NCBI GenBank assembly: GCA_948470475.1
Contig: OX419342.1
Span: 26,964,854-27,028,853, forward strand
Direction of reading: 5' to 3'
Source of the DNA: Galaxea fascicularis
Lineage: Eukaryota; Cnidaria; Anthozoa; Scleractinia; Euphylliidae
DNA length: 64,000 nt
The position numbers and the translations under genes were made by a program. Below the pieces are notes generated by a model. The model had not been told where the DNA came from and searched no databases. It was given only the letters and a program-made list of their open reading frames with translations. Each line of letters begins with the position of its first letter. The stretch's first letter is position 1. Shown here one piece after another: positions 29,825-38,044 of the stretch.

Positions 29825-30856
29825 TTATACACGCTGGCGAAAAGTCAAGTTGGAGGGTCCCTCCCCCAGGTGCGCCAAGGCACCGGCCATCTCGGCGATT
29901 TGCACTTCCATCACCTCGAACGAGGGTTGACGCACCGGCAGGTATTGCACGTGGGTGGGTTCGAAGTAGGCGTATCCATTTCGGTCCGTGGTGGAAAGGT
30001 GGACTTCTCTTAGGAGATCCGTGATGCGTTCGCCCACGATGGTGCTCTGACCCGCATTGCAGTAGACACGCAGACTGCGCGAGGGGGTGAAGAAGCTCTT
30101 TTCGAACCAACCCCAATTCAAGTTGGTAAACTCCCAGGTCTGTTGTTGCGTGAAAAGGACCCACTCTCCCTGGATGGTGGCCGCATCGATGGGCTGAGTG
30201 TTGATCTTCTCGCTGGCGGGAGGGGACTTGTAATGAATTTGGCGGATCTGGGGTCCCGGAAAACTGTGGTTTGGGCCAATGCCTCCTAACAACACCATCA
30301 AGTCGTACGCAAAGCCCACTGTGATGTTCTGGGAAGCGCGCTCGCATCCGCTGCCGTCGATTTGCAAGGTGGTGGGACCCGTCCAACGCAGGGTTTGAAA
30401 GTACTCCGCATCGGTTTCCGGATGCTTCCATTCTTCGAGGTCCGTGCTGTCTTTTTCCGTGTACTTGAAATAGTAGGCGATTCCCTTTTGCAACTCGAAC
30501 ACGAGGGACCGCATGAAAGAGACCCCGTCGTGCACCGACTCGTCCTGCAACAGGTAGTCCACGGTGACCACGGCCCTCACGTTGTTGTTGGCCACACTGC
30601 GTGTCCCGCGCGCATCCACCTTGGTCGTGTACCCCCGTTGATAGGCAAGTTGGGTGCCCGAAGGAAACTTTTGCAACAGGGCGGACCGAAATTCGTTCCG
30701 AAGGGGTAGCGACAGGCTCGCCAACCCCACTTGCCAGTCTTTGCCTCCGAACTTCAAGGGGGTGGGCAGTTGCACCTTGTAACTGTTGTTGCGATTGGCC
30801 CTCGCGAATTGAGCTCCTCCGCCATCGCTGGGCAACGTCACGTAGAGCTCTTCCAT
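29825..30856 (-). CDS. Penton-like minor capsid protein 1
   Basis: 343 residues from the ATG at 30856. The N-terminal M-E-E-L-Y-V-T-L-P-S-D and W-Q-V-G-L-A-S-L segments are typical, as far as I remember, of a conserved Maverick protein taken as penton/minor capsid. The C-terminal part has V-G-E-R-I-T-D-L-L-R-E-V and G-Y-A-Y-F-E-P. It is clearly paralogous to the protein at 32293-33330 (shared Y-V-T-L, W-x-V-x-L-x-S-L, V-G-x-R-x-T-D-L-L, E-P motifs). Its start overlaps the integrase end by 19 bp. Confidence 0.65.
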   Translation of the reverse strand: MEELYVTLPSDGGGAQFARANRNNSYKVQLPTPLKFGGKDWQVGLASLSLPLRNEFRSALLQKFPSGTQLAYQRGYTTKVDARGTRSVANNNVRAVVTVDYLLQDESVHDGVSFMRSLVFELQKGIAYYFKYTEKDSTDLEEWKHPETDAEYFQTLRWTGPTTLQIDGSGCERASQNITVGFAYDLMVLLGGIGPNHSFPGPQIRQIHYKSPPASEKINTQPIDAATIQGEWVLFTQQQTWEFTNLNWGWFEKSFFTPSRSLRVYCNAGQSTIVGERITDLLREVHLSTTDRNGYAYFEPTHVQYLPVRQPSFEVMEVQIAEMAGALAHLGEGPSNLTFRQRV

Positions 30857-31908
30857 GCCTTGAGGTCCGAGGTGGGGATCCAACTATCGTATTTGGCCGG
30901 CCACCCTTTCCATCTCACCAACGCTCGCTTGCCACGCCGTTTAAGTACTTTTTCGATGCGCCACAAGGTGTCGTCGTCCACGGTGACTTTTTGTAGATCC
31001 TCTTCGTAAAACGTCCCCTCCACGGGTGTGCCATCCATTTCTTCGATTTTGTAGGTGATGGGAACCCCCGACACCACGCGTTGCACCACAAACACTTCCT
31101 CCGTCCATTGGGGCAAATACCCTTTCTTGAAGAGTCTCGTGCGTTTGCTCAAGCGCACGCGATCCCCTCTGACCAATCGAGGTCGCCTCCGATCAGGTTT
31201 CAACCGTAAACCGTACAATCGCTGCCACACAAACTCTTCGTTCTCCGGCGTCACTTTTCTCGGTGCCAAGCCAATGCTACGGTGCTTGGAGGCATTATAC
31301 CCAGCCACCAAGTCGGGGAGGATGTCGATGTACTTCAAGGTGTTGGCGGCAGTGAAATAGCGGTACATGCGGCCCTTGAGCGTGCGATTGAACCGTTCCA
31401 CCACGGCGGCTTTGGCATCCCCTTTCGTGGAAAAATGATGAATGCCTTCTCGCTTCAACCAGGCCTGCACGGTAGCGTTGTAAAATTCTTTGCCTTTGTC
31501 CGTCTGCAAGGTTTGTGGGTGGCGTCCCCCGTCCTTGAGAATGCTTCGAAAGGCTCGCACGACCTCGGCGCCCGTCTTCTTTTTTAACGGACGCACCCAG
31601 GCGTATTTCGACAAGACGTCCACCACGGTCAGGAGGTAACGTATGCCGCGGTTGTGGCGGGCCACGCGCTGCATTTCCACCAGATCGGCCACCCATTGCT
31701 GGTCGCGCTGAAACACCAAGACGGGCAGCGTCGAAAACCGCCGACGCGGGGGTTTGTGCAACGTGTAGGCCAAATTCTTTTGCAACAAAGTGCGTGCCTT
31801 CTTCAGGGACCACCCGTGAGCGCGTGCGAACCGGGCCACCCCGCCCAAGGCACCGGGTGCTGCAGGGTCCTCGTAGGAGGCTGCCGTTGTGGGCTTCTTT
31901 TTCTTCAT
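30838..31908 (-). CDS. Retroviral-type integrase with C-terminal chromodomain
   Basis: 356 residues from the ATG at 31908. That start was chosen because a TATA-like box at 31991-32000 would begin transcription after the upstream in-frame ATG at 31980, and because it keeps the usual Maverick N-terminus. DDE catalytic core: W-V-A-D-L-V-E-M (first Asp), L-Q-T-D-K-G-K-E-F (second Asp) and A-A-V-V-E-R-F-N-R-T (Glu). A chromodomain-like end follows: W-R-I-E-K-V-L ... V-R-W-K-G-W-P-A-K-Y-D-S-W-I-P. The enzyme inserts the element with 6-bp duplications, consistent with ACGATA here. The start overlaps the previous stop as ATGA. Confidence 0.95.
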   Translation of the reverse strand: MKKKKPTTAASYEDPAAPGALGGVARFARAHGWSLKKARTLLQKNLAYTLHKPPRRRFSTLPVLVFQRDQQWVADLVEMQRVARHNRGIRYLLTVVDVLSKYAWVRPLKKKTGAEVVRAFRSILKDGGRHPQTLQTDKGKEFYNATVQAWLKREGIHHFSTKGDAKAAVVERFNRTLKGRMYRYFTAANTLKYIDILPDLVAGYNASKHRSIGLAPRKVTPENEEFVWQRLYGLRLKPDRRRPRLVRGDRVRLSKRTRLFKKGYLPQWTEEVFVVQRVVSGVPITYKIEEMDGTPVEGTFYEEDLQKVTVDDDTLWRIEKVLKRRGKRALVRWKGWPAKYDSWIPTSDLKAWKSST

Positions 31909-32249
31909 GGTCGTCGAAGTCTGTCCGTCACCCACAGGCAAACTCGACGCCACGCCAACTCTCGAATGGTGGGCAGGCATAACCCGTACGTTTTATGTAT
32001 CTTGCGGTACCATTGCCAACTTTCTGGCCAAGGGTACCCCTCGTCCAACCACACCACAAAGGCCGTGAACGTCCCCCATTGCAACTCGTCGAGAAGGTAT
32101 TCGAAGACGTCGAGGGGCGTACCCTCGGCGGCCGCGTCCATGGCGAACACATCCTGACTGGGTACCCCTATGACGGCCACGAGCGATCGACATACCGTGC
32201 GCAACATGACCCAACGGCATCGACTCCACACGTCTGCGCACGTCGTCAT
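31905..32249 (-). CDS. Unrecognised 114-aa protein
   Basis: Starts at the ATG at 32249, about 40 bp after CCATAAAACC. Trp-rich C-terminal half (L-Q-W-G-T-F-T-A-F-V-V-W-L-D-E-G, then W-P-E-S-W-Q-W-Y). It may be partly hydrophobic but has no clear membrane segment. It lies between penton-like 2 and the integrase and ends in a 4-bp overlap with the integrase. Function unknown. Confidence 0.5.
   Translation of the reverse strand: MTTCADVWSRCRWVMLRTVCRSLVAVIGVPSQDVFAMDAAAEGTPLDVFEYLLDELQWGTFTAFVVWLDEGYPWPESWQWYRKIHKTYGLCLPTIRELAWRRVCLWVTDRLRRP
31991..32000 (-). promoter_or_regulatory. TATA-like box (ATACATAAAA), integrase gene
   Basis: 83 bp before the chosen integrase ATG (31908) and 11 bp before the in-frame ATG at 31980, which favours the downstream start. 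Confidence 0.45.
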
Positions 32250-32288
32250 GGTTTTCGCACACTGACGAGTCCAGGTGGCGGACGGCCC

Positions 32289-32298
32289 GGTTTTATGG
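32289..32298 (-). promoter_or_regulatory. TATA-like box overlapping penton-like 2 stop codon
   Basis: CCATAAAACC contains the TAA stop (32293-32295) of the upstream gene and precedes the 114-aa gene by about 40 bp. Confidence 0.5.
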
Positions 32299-33330
32299 CT
32301 TCCTGCGTCTGAAATGCAAGGTGACCGTCGTGTGCGTGCGACCCACTTGTGCCGTGGGCAACGCATGCCCCAACCCATCCCTCAAACTCACGCTGGCCAC
32401 TTCCAGTCCGTAATAGCGCACGGACCGAAATCGTTCTGGCGAGGGTTCGTAATACACACCCCCCTCCCCTCGCTGCAAGTGCGGCACCTCTTGCAAGAGA
32501 TCGGTCGTCCGATCCCCCACCATGACGGCACGTCCCACGTTGGAATAGATGTGCAGACCCTGCGTGTGATGCGTCTTGCCCACCACGCTGTCGAAAGCGT
32601 CATTCAGACGCACGAAGCGCCATTTCACTTTAGACGAAAACATGACCGTGTCACGCGTGGAATCGTATTTCAACAGCACGTCACCGTGAGCAATGATGGA
32701 GTCCACCGTGTGACCCCACCTTGGGGCCGGGCCCGTGACCACTTGACGCAATTCGGGAATGGCATTGTGGCCTAGAAGAAATGACAAATTTTGCGATGGG
32801 TCGGGCATCAACCAACCCATCTTGAAACACAAACTCTTGTTCAATTCAAAGGTCGTTTCATCGAGTCCATCGACAATCATCTCCGTGGCGCCATTGGAGG
32901 TGTCCCAACTCACGCGGGGGCGGATCTGCAAGGTTCCGTCTTCGTAGTCGAACAGATTGACTTTCAACAACCATTGTTCGATCAAGGCTTTCATGAACGC
33001 TTCGCCCGATGGCAAGGGATGTCGAGCATTCGAGGCCACCATGTCACTGACAAGGACTTGGTTCTTGATCGTCCAGGGAAAGTCCGAATCCCCCTCTTTC
33101 AGTAATCGGGTGGTCGTGACCAACAAGGCCTTGCTAGGTTGGTCGTGCAAGAGGGTGACGTCCATCCCACGATCGCGCATGACCAGACTGCTCAAGGCCA
33201 CTTCCCACCCAGGCTCTCCAAACGTCAGGGGAGTAGCTAATCGCACTTGAAAGGACGCCGCCGTGTTGTGGGGAAATTCGGGCGTCGTGTCGCTCGACAG
33301 GGTCACGTACATGTCCCTGAGTCCCCTCAT
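32293..33330 (-). CDS. Penton-like minor capsid protein 2
   Basis: 345 residues from the ATG at 33330 (32 bp after CATAAAAAG; the frame upstream begins at GTG only). Motifs shared with penton-like 1: M-Y-V-T-L-S-S-D, N-T-A-A-S-F-Q-V-R-L-A-T-P-L, W-E-V-A-L-S-S-L, V-G-D-R-T-T-D-L-L-Q-E-V and Y-Y-E-P-S. Two such genes in one element suggest division of labour, for example penton base plus a spike or vertex protein, but this is inference. Confidence 0.62.
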   Translation of the reverse strand: MRGLRDMYVTLSSDTTPEFPHNTAASFQVRLATPLTFGEPGWEVALSSLVMRDRGMDVTLLHDQPSKALLVTTTRLLKEGDSDFPWTIKNQVLVSDMVASNARHPLPSGEAFMKALIEQWLLKVNLFDYEDGTLQIRPRVSWDTSNGATEMIVDGLDETTFELNKSLCFKMGWLMPDPSQNLSFLLGHNAIPELRQVVTGPAPRWGHTVDSIIAHGDVLLKYDSTRDTVMFSSKVKWRFVRLNDAFDSVVGKTHHTQGLHIYSNVGRAVMVGDRTTDLLQEVPHLQRGEGGVYYEPSPERFRSVRYYGLEVASVSLRDGLGHALPTAQVGRTHTTVTLHFRRRKP

Positions 33331-33361
33331 CTCGACTGACCCCCTTGCCACGGCGTCCCGT

Positions 33362-33370
33362 CTTTTTATG
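33362..33370 (-). promoter_or_regulatory. TATA-like box (CATAAAAAG), penton-like 2 gene
   Basis: 32 bp before the ATG at 33330. Confidence 0.55.
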
Positions 33371-33450
33371 CTATTTGTCTAGGGTCGTGGGTGAGGCATA
33401 CATGCATACACTACAACAACCACACACCTCGAAATGAGGTCTTTCATGGT

Positions 33451-34164
33451 TTAATCTTTAAAAATGAACCGCACGCGATTACAAGGCCAACTACAATTAC
33501 AGGGTTTCCAGCACAACACTTCTTCGGGGGTCCCACGTTGGTACACCTGGTTTTTCTCGTCCTCACAGTACTCACACAACACCAGGTCTAACAGGTCGTC
33601 ACACCGTGCACGCCACAGATCGCGTTCTTGCAAGGCCTTTTCGTAAAGGGGCTCGAAGACCGAGGCGGGGGTGGCCACACCCTCCCCCACCTCTGCTTTG
33701 GGTTCGGGTTTCGGGGTGTAGTCTTCGCCCATCGTTCCCCTGACCCATCGCGTCACGTACTTCACAATGGATTTTTCCAAATGGTACTGGGTGCGGCCGA
33801 TAGATTGCACGTTTTCCCACAATCCCTCTTTTTCTCGCAACTCTTTAATCGCTTGGCACTCGTCCATCTCTCTGACCTTGTCCTTCAACGTGTGCAGCAG
33901 ATGAAACGACATGGGCTCGAACTGGGGAGGAGCCTCCTTTCGCGCTAGGGGTGCCAGGGCCGCCGGGTCTACCTTGGCCCACGCCTTCACGCCGTTCACA
34001 ATCTCTTTCTCCAAGTCGTACCGAGCCTTATCGAAAGCATGCGCGACCTCCCATCGTCCTTTCCTCGCCCACCCTTCGTACGTTTCGTCTACACGAAGCA
34101 TGTCCAAGACTTTGTCGTGCAACCCCCATTGCAGTGGGTCTGGCATCTCGGGTTGTCCGACCAT
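33451..34164 (-). CDS. Unrecognised protein with internal duplication and Cys-rich end
   Basis: 237 residues from the ATG at 34164; the upstream hydrophobic stretch starts at a TTG and is not counted. Two internal segments resemble each other: W-E-V-A-H-A-F ... Y-D-L-E-K-E-I-V (about 38-62) and W-E-N-V-Q-S-I ... Y-H-L-E-K-S-I-V (about 117-140). The last 40 residues hold a cluster C-E-Y-C ... C-W-K-P-C-N-C-S-W-P-C, suggesting metal binding. Preceded by CCTTATAAAG at 34211-34220. It is the first core gene after the right terminal repeat. No family recognised. Confidence 0.55.
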   Translation of the reverse strand: MVGQPEMPDPLQWGLHDKVLDMLRVDETYEGWARKGRWEVAHAFDKARYDLEKEIVNGVKAWAKVDPAALAPLARKEAPPQFEPMSFHLLHTLKDKVREMDECQAIKELREKEGLWENVQSIGRTQYHLEKSIVKYVTRWVRGTMGEDYTPKPEPKAEVGEGVATPASVFEPLYEKALQERDLWRARCDDLLDLVLCEYCEDEKNQVYQRGTPEEVLCWKPCNCSWPCNRVRFIFKD

Positions 34165-34210
34165 GGCGAAGAACAAAACAAAAATGATCAACAATGGCAA
34201 ACAACGCGCT

Positions 34211-34220
34211 CTTTATAAGG
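34211..34220 (-). promoter_or_regulatory. TATA box (CCTTATAAAG), Cys-rich-end protein gene
   Basis: TATAAAG 47 bp before the ATG at 34164. Confidence 0.55.
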
Positions 34221-34300
34221 TCCGTGGTGCCTGCAATGCGCGCAAAGCCACTCAATCGCAGCTAGGCCCGTGACCCAGGCGGTACGAGGGCTCTTTTCTT

Positions 34301-34335
34301 GGCCATGGATAAAAGGCGACAGGCCATGGAGGAAA
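34301..34335 (+). pseudogene. Relic of the acidic protein gene at the repeat boundary
   Basis: GGCCATGGATAAAAGGCGAC and the next ~15 bp match the codons for A-M-D-K-R-R-R-A-M-E-E-T of the acidic protein gene (E1 about 2541-2576; E2 complement near 23640-23680), here abutting the inner edge of the right terminal repeat. It matches the E1 form (ATGGAT) better than the E2 form. It marks an old recombination or repeat-copying event. Confidence 0.75.
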
Positions 34336-34444
34336 CTAGTTGACCATCAGTGGTTCTTTTTTGAAAAAGCAATTGACAATAAAAGGTTCTTTAAAAAAAC
34401 GATTTGCAATGCGTGTGATTCACATATAGGTCGGGATATTACTA

Positions 34445-34860
34445 TTTTAGAGAGGGACACTTTGTGACGTCTTACATGATGCATCGAAACCACCCCCCTG
34501 GGTGGGGGTGGGATACCACTGACTCCAAGTGAAAATAACCTTGCAGGCCCTTGTTTTCCAGAGAGGGACCCTTCGTGACCTCCTACATGAAGCACCGAAA
34601 CCACCCCCCTGGGTGGGGGTGGGATACCACTGACTCCGTGTGGAAATAGCCTAGCGGGCTTCTCTTTCTCAGGTGGGGACACGTCGTGACCTCCTACATG
34701 ATCCATCGAAACCACCCCCTGGGTGGAGGTGGGATACCACTGACTCCAAGTGGAAATAACCTCGCAGGCCCCTATTTCTCAGAGAGGGAACCCTTCGTGA
34801 CGTCTTACCTGACGTATCGAAATCACCCCCTGGCTGGGGTGGGATACCACTGACCAAATA
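34445..34860. repeat. ~120-bp tandem repeats, right terminal repeat
   Basis: Four units with cores such as CCACCCCCCTGGGTGGGGGT that can form hairpins. Homologous to the left copy and to E1. Confidence 0.85.
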
Positions 34861-35617
34861 CCACTGACCCTACTGGAAAACGCATTCTCGCTACGCAACA
34901 ACAATAGGCCTTTTTTCAGAGGCCTATTTTCCATTTGTCGCCGTAATCTCTCCGTAATCTAGCCTTTGTGCCACCCACGTGGGCGAGATGCCAAAGGAGT
35001 CGACCGCCTGCGTCAACCACACGTGTGCGAGACACCAAATAAGGTCACAAAAAGGAGTCATCCGACTGTGTCACATCCACGCCATCGAAACATTACTTGC
35101 CAAGCACTTGAGATGCGGGGTTTAGTTTTTTTCGCGGCGTGAAACGATGGTGTCACAGCTTGATTTGATCCCCAGCGTAAAAAAAAAAAGACTTTTCACA
35201 GCTTGATTTGATCCACCGGTAACGCGACAAGACCTTTCTGCAAGCTCTGTTTTTTGTGTACAATCGAAAGAGGATCTTTACAAACGATTTTCTCATGTCA
35301 AACGACCTTCGAAAAGAAACGCAAGCTCGAGGTAAGTTCTCTTCTTCTTGTTCTTCGTTCCAACGTTTGTCGAACTCCAAAACCTTCCTTAAAATCACCA
35401 TGACTCTTACCTAAGCGTTGCATAGGTTGGGTTTGAAGCGGTTTTTCAAGCTAATATCATTTTTTTTTTTTTTTTTGTTTCTTTGCAAAAACACTCGCTC
35501 GCAATGCGGGAAGCGTTGGCGGCCACAATTTTTTTTCCCTTTAAAAGCTTACGTTTGGTCATCCGAGGAAACAACCCCCATTCTTATTTTTGTTTGTTTG
35601 TTTTTTTTTTTTTCCAG

Positions 35618-35770
35618 AAGATTCAAACGAGTCGGTGGTGCGAACAAAGCACATTCAAAGACCGATACTTTTTCCGAGAAAACCCTGACCGCTCTCGCGG
35701 ATGTTTCCAGGAAAACGCAGAAATTGCTGAGTGGTTCAAATCCTTTGCTTTCATGACCACGACTTGCTAA
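35618..35770 (+). CDS. Candidate exon in the right terminal repeat
   Basis: Mirror of 21719-21871; it follows a long T tract and CCAG. About 50 codons, ending F-M-T-T-T-C then TAA. Coding status uncertain. Confidence 0.25.
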   Translation, partial: KIQTSRWCEQSTFKDRYFFRENPDRSRGCFQENAEIAEWFKSFAFMTTTC

Positions 35771-36217
35771 ACCTCGATAAAAAAAAAGAAAAGGCCTCCG
35801 AGCTCTGCCATATATTTTTTTTCCTTTGCAATAATCCTCAAAACGGACTCGCTCAAACGACAGTTGAAGATTTATGTTAGCTTTCTTTTGACGTACCGTT
35901 TTACCGTTCGCAGTGCTCACGTTTTCGTTTGTAGTTCAATCACTTATGATGGATTTCTCCGGCGACAACGAGCTTAAACCATCGTGATTATTATTTTCTT
36001 CTGTTATTTTTTTTTCGTTGTAAGTCGATGTCCATCTTATGTGTGTGCTCTTCAAAAAAAAATTCAGAGCGGTGTGCTCGCTCGACCAAATTGGCTCCGT
36101 TACGAAAATAACATGTTTTGCTAGCCGAGAGAAGCGATTCCCTTTGTTTTCTCGTTTCGCTTGTTTGCTTTTCCTTTGTTTTTTCTTTTTTCAGATCTCT
36201 AGTTTTAACGCGGACAG

Positions 36218-37269
36218 ATCGCTACCCTACAGGGATTCATATACAAATGCACCTGCCCCAGCGCCTACGGCTTCACTTACAACTGGGGTTTAATTCGATT
36301 GTACCAAAGGTATTCTCTTTTTTCAGTTAAATCCCCACAGAGTCATGTTGTGCGCCCTCTGCGGTACGATCCACCTCTGCATAGTTTGCCATGCGAACGC
36401 ATGCACCAGCTGATGAGTGTAAGTGTTTTTTTCCCGTCATTTGCAGATTCCAGGGCACATTCTAACGTGCATCGTCGATCCTTGGACACACGTCGCATGC
36501 ATGTGCGAACCACCATCACCACCGTACGTCCTTTCATGTCCTTTCATTCCTTTTTTCAGATCCCCGGGCACATTTTGACGTGCGTCGTCAATCCGTGGGA
36601 ACACACCGTGTGCATGTGTTACACGGACGACGGATGGTGGGGTCTGACCCAGTAAGTTTTTTTTCAGATTCCCGGGCACGCACTCGTTTGCCGCTTCCCC
36701 CAACACCACACCACGTGCATGTGTTCGTATGGACGTGCATACGCGTGAGTCTTTTTTTCCTGTTTTTTTCAGATAACCGCCGAGGCATTGCCGTATAAGC
36801 CGTACAAAATCAAATTCAAACGCAAGCGTGTTCACACGCGTGAGTCTTTTTTTCCTGTTTTTTTCAGATCCCCGGTCACGCATTGATTTGTGAATTCGGT
36901 ATCTTCGGTATCCACCGAACGTGCATGTGCCAGCATTAGTAAGTCTTTCCTCTGGTTCTTTTCAGATCCCCGGTCACGTATTGACGTGTAGGATTTATCC
37001 AAACTCCATTTGGCCGCACCGATACAAGTGTACGTGCCGTCATTTCGGTCCTTTTGGTTTCGGCCGCACACCATCCAAAGTGCATGCGTTCGCATGATTC
37101 CAAACGCCCCCCCGCCACCGCCGCGTAAGTCTTTTTTTCTCTTTCCAGATAGATCTCACTTACGGTACCTTGGCTTTCAAAATCTTCGGTGTCACATGGT
37201 GCCCATTTTACCACAACTGCACATGTTTTTTCAGATCCCCGGTCATGCCTTGACGTGCCGCTACCCCCA
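36218..37269 (+). repeat. Cys-module array, right copy (candidate multi-exon gene)
   Basis: Ten module-like units. Approximate positions: 36218-36309, 36327-36418, 36447-36523, 36560-36651, 36668-36744, 36773-36839, 36868-36938, 36966-37124, 37149-37230, 37235-37269. Typical unit: I-P-G-H-x-L-x-C then 12-20 residues and C-M-C or C-T-C, some with N-P-W-x-H or D-D-G-W-W. From the third unit on, most spacers begin GTAAGT, GTGAGT or GTACGT, end in a T/C run plus CAG, and measure 36, 16, 28, 28, 27 and 24 nt. Units often reach a stop at the splice-like junction (C-A-G-T-A-A-G-T contains TAA). Direction is outward, toward the Arg-tail ORF. No known family recognised. Confidence 0.6.
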
Positions 37270-37452
37270 GTAAGTGCTAATCAAGCTTTTTTCCTTTTTT
37301 CCCAGCGATTAGCAGTACCCATTCTGCGTGAAGCCTTCCCGGTGGACAAAGCGTTTCACCTCCTCCTCCCCCTTCTCCACAGCCCACGATAATGAGACAA
37401 AGAAAGAGACATTTAGCCATGGATTGACACCTTCCCCTCTTCTCTGCAGCCG

Positions 37453-37686
37453 ATGATGACAGCCAAAAGGAAATTACCCCACATCGCCACCTCCTCCCTG
37501 GTCGTTTGCATGCTGTTCCCCTATTGTACCGTGATGGACCATACCGCCTATTTTCCAAGACCCCTGAGAGAGTTGGTTCCCCGTCAAGCCACCATCCCCA
37601 ATTTGGTGAATTTCATGGCCAACATGCAAGCGGCCAACCACCCACACACCGGAGGCAGAAGGAGGCGAAGGAGGCGCAGACGTTAA
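37453..37686 (+). CDS. Arg-tail ORF at the end of the module array (right copy)
   Basis: 77 residues after the acceptor-like TTCTCTGCAG. The same product as the left copy, ending in nine Arg. Probably the terminal exon of the array gene. Confidence 0.5.
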   Translation: MMTAKRKLPHIATSSLVVCMLFPYCTVMDHTAYFPRPLRELVPRQATIPNLVNFMANMQAANHPHTGGRRRRRRRRR

Positions 37687-37842
37687 CTATTTGATTTTCT
37701 TTCTTTTCATTGTTGTGAACCGTGGCGGTTTTTTTGTTCCTGCTGTCGTCCTTGTTTTTTCCGCCACTTTTTTCGTGAAAAAAAATAATCAAGGAGCTGC
37801 TGTGTCATTAAAAACCGTTTGCCATTTATTCTTGCGTCTTGC

Positions 37843-37897
37843 CTCATTTGCATATATGCTAATTTTTTTAATTTATGCATAAACAGGTCACGTGACC
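37843..37897. promoter_or_regulatory. Terminal octamer and E-box, right end of E2
   Basis: CTCATTTGCATA (37843-37854) and GGTCACGTGACC (37886-37897), mirror of the left end. See the left entry for interpretation. Confidence 0.5.
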
Positions 37898-38038
37898 CAA
37901 CTTTCACACCAGGGCGGATGGTACGTTCAAAATGGCCGTATTGGGAAATTCGTATCGAATTGAACGTAGCGGCCAACGCAGTCTTTTTTTTTCCCTACTG
38001 ATTTCATTGCTTGCCGTACGTGAGCCCATAATACTACT

Positions 38039-38044
38039 ACGATA
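38039..38044. repeat. Right target-site duplication of E2 (ACGATA)
   Basis: Exact partner of 19613-19618. Confidence 0.93.

Larger units (their letters stand above)
19619..38038 (-). mobile_element. E2: complete Maverick/Polinton (adintovirus-like) element
   Basis: An 18,420-bp element beginning AGTAGTATTATGGG and ending with the reverse complement, inside a perfect 6-bp duplication. The terminal repeats cover 19619-23147 and 34333-38038. All recognised core genes lie on the - strand between them: penton-like 2, integrase, penton-like 1, major capsid, protease, ATPase, pX-like proteins, PLA2. The capsid, integrase, ATPase and protease frames are open, so the insertion looks young. No polymerase B frame exists in the 11.2-kb core, which sets it apart from standard autonomous Mavericks. 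GC content is visibly higher than in the flanks. Confidence 0.95.
34333..38038 (-). repeat. Right terminal inverted repeat of E2
   Basis: About 3.71 kb, the inverted partner of 19619-23147. Same order of parts. It holds two additional array modules (about 36773-36965) absent from the left copy. Confidence 0.93.

Noticed and set aside
31905..31908. ATGA overlap as bacterial-style translational coupling
   Set aside because: The surroundings are eukaryotic with TATA-type promoters; the overlap is better explained by compact viral packing.
34164..34200. N-terminal hydrophobic signal on the Cys-rich-end protein
   Set aside because: The hydrophobic stretch lies before the first ATG and would need a TTG start; the TATA box places the mRNA start close to it.
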